A stretch of DNA of 64,000 nt from positions 496,001 to 560,000 of the forward strand of contig NZ_PZYY01000002.1 of the NCBI RefSeq assembly GCF_003047265.1. Reading direction: 5' to 3'. How positions within the stretch are numbered: the stretch's first letter is position 1; each line of letters begins with the position of its first letter. Shown here one piece after another: positions 62,340 to 64,000 of this stretch. This stretch comes from Nocardioides terrigena. Its GTDB lineage: Bacteria; Actinomycetota; Actinomycetes; Propionibacteriales; Nocardioidaceae. The notes beneath the pieces are model-generated. The model made no database searches and was not told the origin of the DNA. It saw nothing but the letters and a program-made list of their open reading frames with translations. Made by a program: the position numbers and the translations under genes.

Positions 62340-62746
62340 GTCGTGGTCGCAGCTGGTCCGTCGGAGAGGTGGCAGAGCGCTTCGCGCTGCCCACCAACGT
62401 GCTGCGGCACTGGGAGTCGGTGGGGCTGCTCGAGCCGGCGCGCGACAGCGCCGGGCGTCGTCGCTACGTGCTCGACGACGTCTCGCGGGTGGCCGCGATC
62501 CAGCGGAGCAAGGACGCCGGGATGACCCTCGACCAGATCGCGGTGCTCCTCGACGCCGGTGCCCCCGAGCGGCACGCGGTGCTCCGGGCGCACCTCGACG
62601 ACCTCGACCGGCGGATGGAGCAGATGCGGATCTCCAAGGAGATGACCGAGCACGCCTTCAGCTGCCGGGCGCACGACATCTCCGCCTGCCCCGGCTTCCA
62701 GCGCCACGTCAAGGACCTGGTGGCCGCCTTCGACCCGCCGGCGTGA
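62330..62746 (+). CDS. MerR-family regulator with cysteine pair
   Basis: A 138-aa regulator. SVGEVAERFALPTNVLRHWESVGLLEPARDSAGRRRYVLDDVSRVAAIQRSKDAGMTLDQIAVLLD is the MerR winged helix and dimerisation helix start; the C-terminus has SCRAHDISACPGF, two cysteines that could sense a metal or thiol stress. Its ATG (62330) lies within its own operator, so its transcript must be nearly leaderless and binding would block it. Confidence 0.9.
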   Translation: MKSSRGRSWSVGEVAERFALPTNVLRHWESVGLLEPARDSAGRRRYVLDDVSRVAAIQRSKDAGMTLDQIAVLLDAGAPERHAVLRAHLDDLDRRMEQMRISKEMTEHAFSCRAHDISACPGFQRHVKDLVAAFDPPA

Positions 62747-62749
62747 GGC

Positions 62750-64000
62750 TCACATCTGCTCGGGGGTCTCGATCCCGAGCAGGTCGAGCCCCTGGGAGAG
62801 CACGGCGAGGGTGAGCGCGGCCAGCGAGAGCCGTGACCCCCGCAGCTCCGGCGTCGCGGCCTTGAGCACCGAGCAGTGCTCGTAGAACGTCGAGAAGTCC
62901 TGGGCCAGGTCGAAGAGGTAGGTGCAGAGCCGGTGCGGCTCCAGAGTGTCGCCCACCTCCGCGACGACGGTCCCGAAGCCCAGCAGCCGCAGGGCCAGCG
63001 CGCGCTCGGCCGGCTCGCCGAGGGTGATCGCCGCCTCCGGGGCCGGCTCGACGCCCGCCGAGCGGAAGATCGAGTGGATCCGGGCGGTGGCGTACTGCAG
63101 GTAGGGACCGGTGTTGCCGACGAAGGCGAGCATCCGGTCGAGGTCGAAGACGTACTCCGAGTCGTGGCCCACCGACAGGTCGGCGTACTTCACCGCACCG
63201 ATGCCGACCATCGGTGCGATCGCGGCGCGCACCTCCTCGGGGAGCTCGGGGCGGCTGGCGTCGATCTCGCGGCGGGCGTTGGCCTCGGCCTCCTCGAGCA
63301 GCGCCACCAGCCGCAACGGGGCGCCGGAGCGGGTGCGCAGGATCTTGCGGTCCTCGCCGAGGACGTTGCCGATCCTCACGTGCACGACCTCGACGTGGTC
63401 GGGCAGCCAGCCGGCGAGCCGTGCTGTCTCCCAGACCATCTCGAGGTGCAGCGCCTGCGGTGCCCCGATGACGTAGAGGCAGCGGTCGGCACCGAGCCGC
63501 TCCACCCGGTGCCGGATGGTCGCGAGGTCGGTGGTGGCGTAGCCGTAGCCCCCGTCGGACTTGCGGATGATGAGCGGCACCGGCTTGCCCTCCCGGCCGG
63601 TGTAGCCGTCGAGGAAGACGCACAACGCGCCGTCGTTCATCGTCGCCAGCCCGGCCGCTTCGAGCTCGTCGCAGATCCCGGCCAGGTCGGCGTTGTACGT
63701 CGACTCGCCGGCCAGGTCGTCGTCGGTCAGGGTCACGCCGAGCGTCGAGTAGATCCGGTTGAAGTAGTGGCGGGACAGCTCCACCAGCTCGGCCCACAGG
63801 CGCAGCGTCTCCTCGTCGCCCGCCTGGAGGGCGACCACCCGGGCCCGGGCCCGGGTCGCGAACTCCTCGTCGCCGTCGAACTCGGCCCGCGCCGCCTGGT
63901 AGAACGCGTTGGGGTCGCTCTCCAGCAGCCGCGCCTCGTCGGAGTCCTCGCCGACGGCCAGCAGGTGCTCGATGAGCATGCCGAACGGGGTGCCCCAGTC
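62750..64000 (-). CDS. argS: Arginyl-tRNA synthetase, C-terminal part (runs off the right edge)
   Basis: The last 416 residues are visible, from DWGTPFGMLIEHLL to GIETPEQM. LIIRKSDGGYGYATTDLATIRHRVERLGADRCLYVIGAPQALH is the ArgRS signature region, KILRTRSGAPLRLVALLEEA follows, then the C-terminal DALR helical domain (YLQYATARIHSIFRSAG, LCTYLFDLAQDFSTFYEHC). The N-terminal HIGH part is outside the window. It is convergent with merR with 3 bases between stops. Confidence 0.95.
   Translation of the reverse strand, partial: DWGTPFGMLIEHLLAVGEDSDEARLLESDPNAFYQAARAEFDGDEEFATRARARVVALQAGDEETLRLWAELVELSRHYFNRIYSTLGVTLTDDDLAGESTYNADLAGICDELEAAGLATMNDGALCVFLDGYTGREGKPVPLIIRKSDGGYGYATTDLATIRHRVERLGADRCLYVIGAPQALHLEMVWETARLAGWLPDHVEVVHVRIGNVLGEDRKILRTRSGAPLRLVALLEEAEANARREIDASRPELPEEVRAAIAPMVGIGAVKYADLSVGHDSEYVFDLDRMLAFVGNTGPYLQYATARIHSIFRSAGVEPAPEAAITLGEPAERALALRLLGFGTVVAEVGDTLEPHRLCTYLFDLAQDFSTFYEHCSVLKAATPELRGSRLSLAALTLAVLSQGLDLLGIETPEQM

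Overview
The window is about 70% GC, with gene content and gene order of an actinobacterium, most like Nocardioides or a relative (Nocardioidaceae). This placement rests on family content and synteny, not on a computed phylogeny. Genes are packed tightly, often with 4-base ATGA or GTGA stop/start overlaps, and many promoters carry a TANNNT box 6-9 bases before the start codon, which implies leaderless mRNAs.

Layout. 1-7408: glycogen/trehalose metabolism (5' part of glgE, glgP, glgX) with an ion channel, a DUF3099 protein and an AraC-DinB fusion. 7469-12971: enoyl-CoA hydratase, a small membrane protein, etfB-etfA, a dienelactone hydrolase-like protein and an unrecognised secreted protein. 13046-16403: core block proA, small membrane ORF, nadD, rsfS, gpgP-like phosphatase, tRNA-Ala(GGC). 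16480-41412: a roughly 25-kb accessory block that separates gpgP/tRNA from leuS, which are usually close in actinobacteria. 41487-49676: core block resumes with a probable leucine leader peptide and attenuator, leuS, degV, comEA, comEC, holA and rpsT. 49850-64000: tandem APH-type kinases, SHOCT protein, GNAT, an ECF42-like sigma factor with its DGPF partner, lepA, hutD, several small regulators, a flavoprotein with its MerR regulator, and the 3' part of argS.

The most interesting part is 16480-25199. It encodes an MTA phosphorylase, a sugar epimerase, a DUF2064 protein, a small GT2 and a polytopic GT-C-like protein. This is the gene set linked in Mycobacterium tuberculosis (Rv0535-Rv0541c) to the methylthioxylose cap of lipoarabinomannan. 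Here it is joined in one operon to a methyltransferase, a membrane-anchored molybdenum oxidoreductase of sulfite-oxidase/MsrP type with a cytochrome-b-like domain, a small membrane protein and an OmpR-type two-component system. A shared 19-base element (GTCTTACGAA-N4-TGACG) lies 68-69 bases before the start codons of both the GT-C gene and the MTA phosphorylase gene, so the parts look like one regulon. My working hypothesis is a methylthio-pentose envelope decoration whose thioether is handled by the redox enzyme.

The rest of the accessory block carries two NarL-type two-component systems, a BTAD regulator, an AraC/VOC/DUF1801 regulon with a duplicated promoter element, a VOC-DUF6226 fusion, an ArsR-MFS operon, and a TetR-controlled operon of SDR, DUF5938 protein and acyl-CoA ligase. 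I found no transposase, integrase, CRISPR array, prophage or rRNA.
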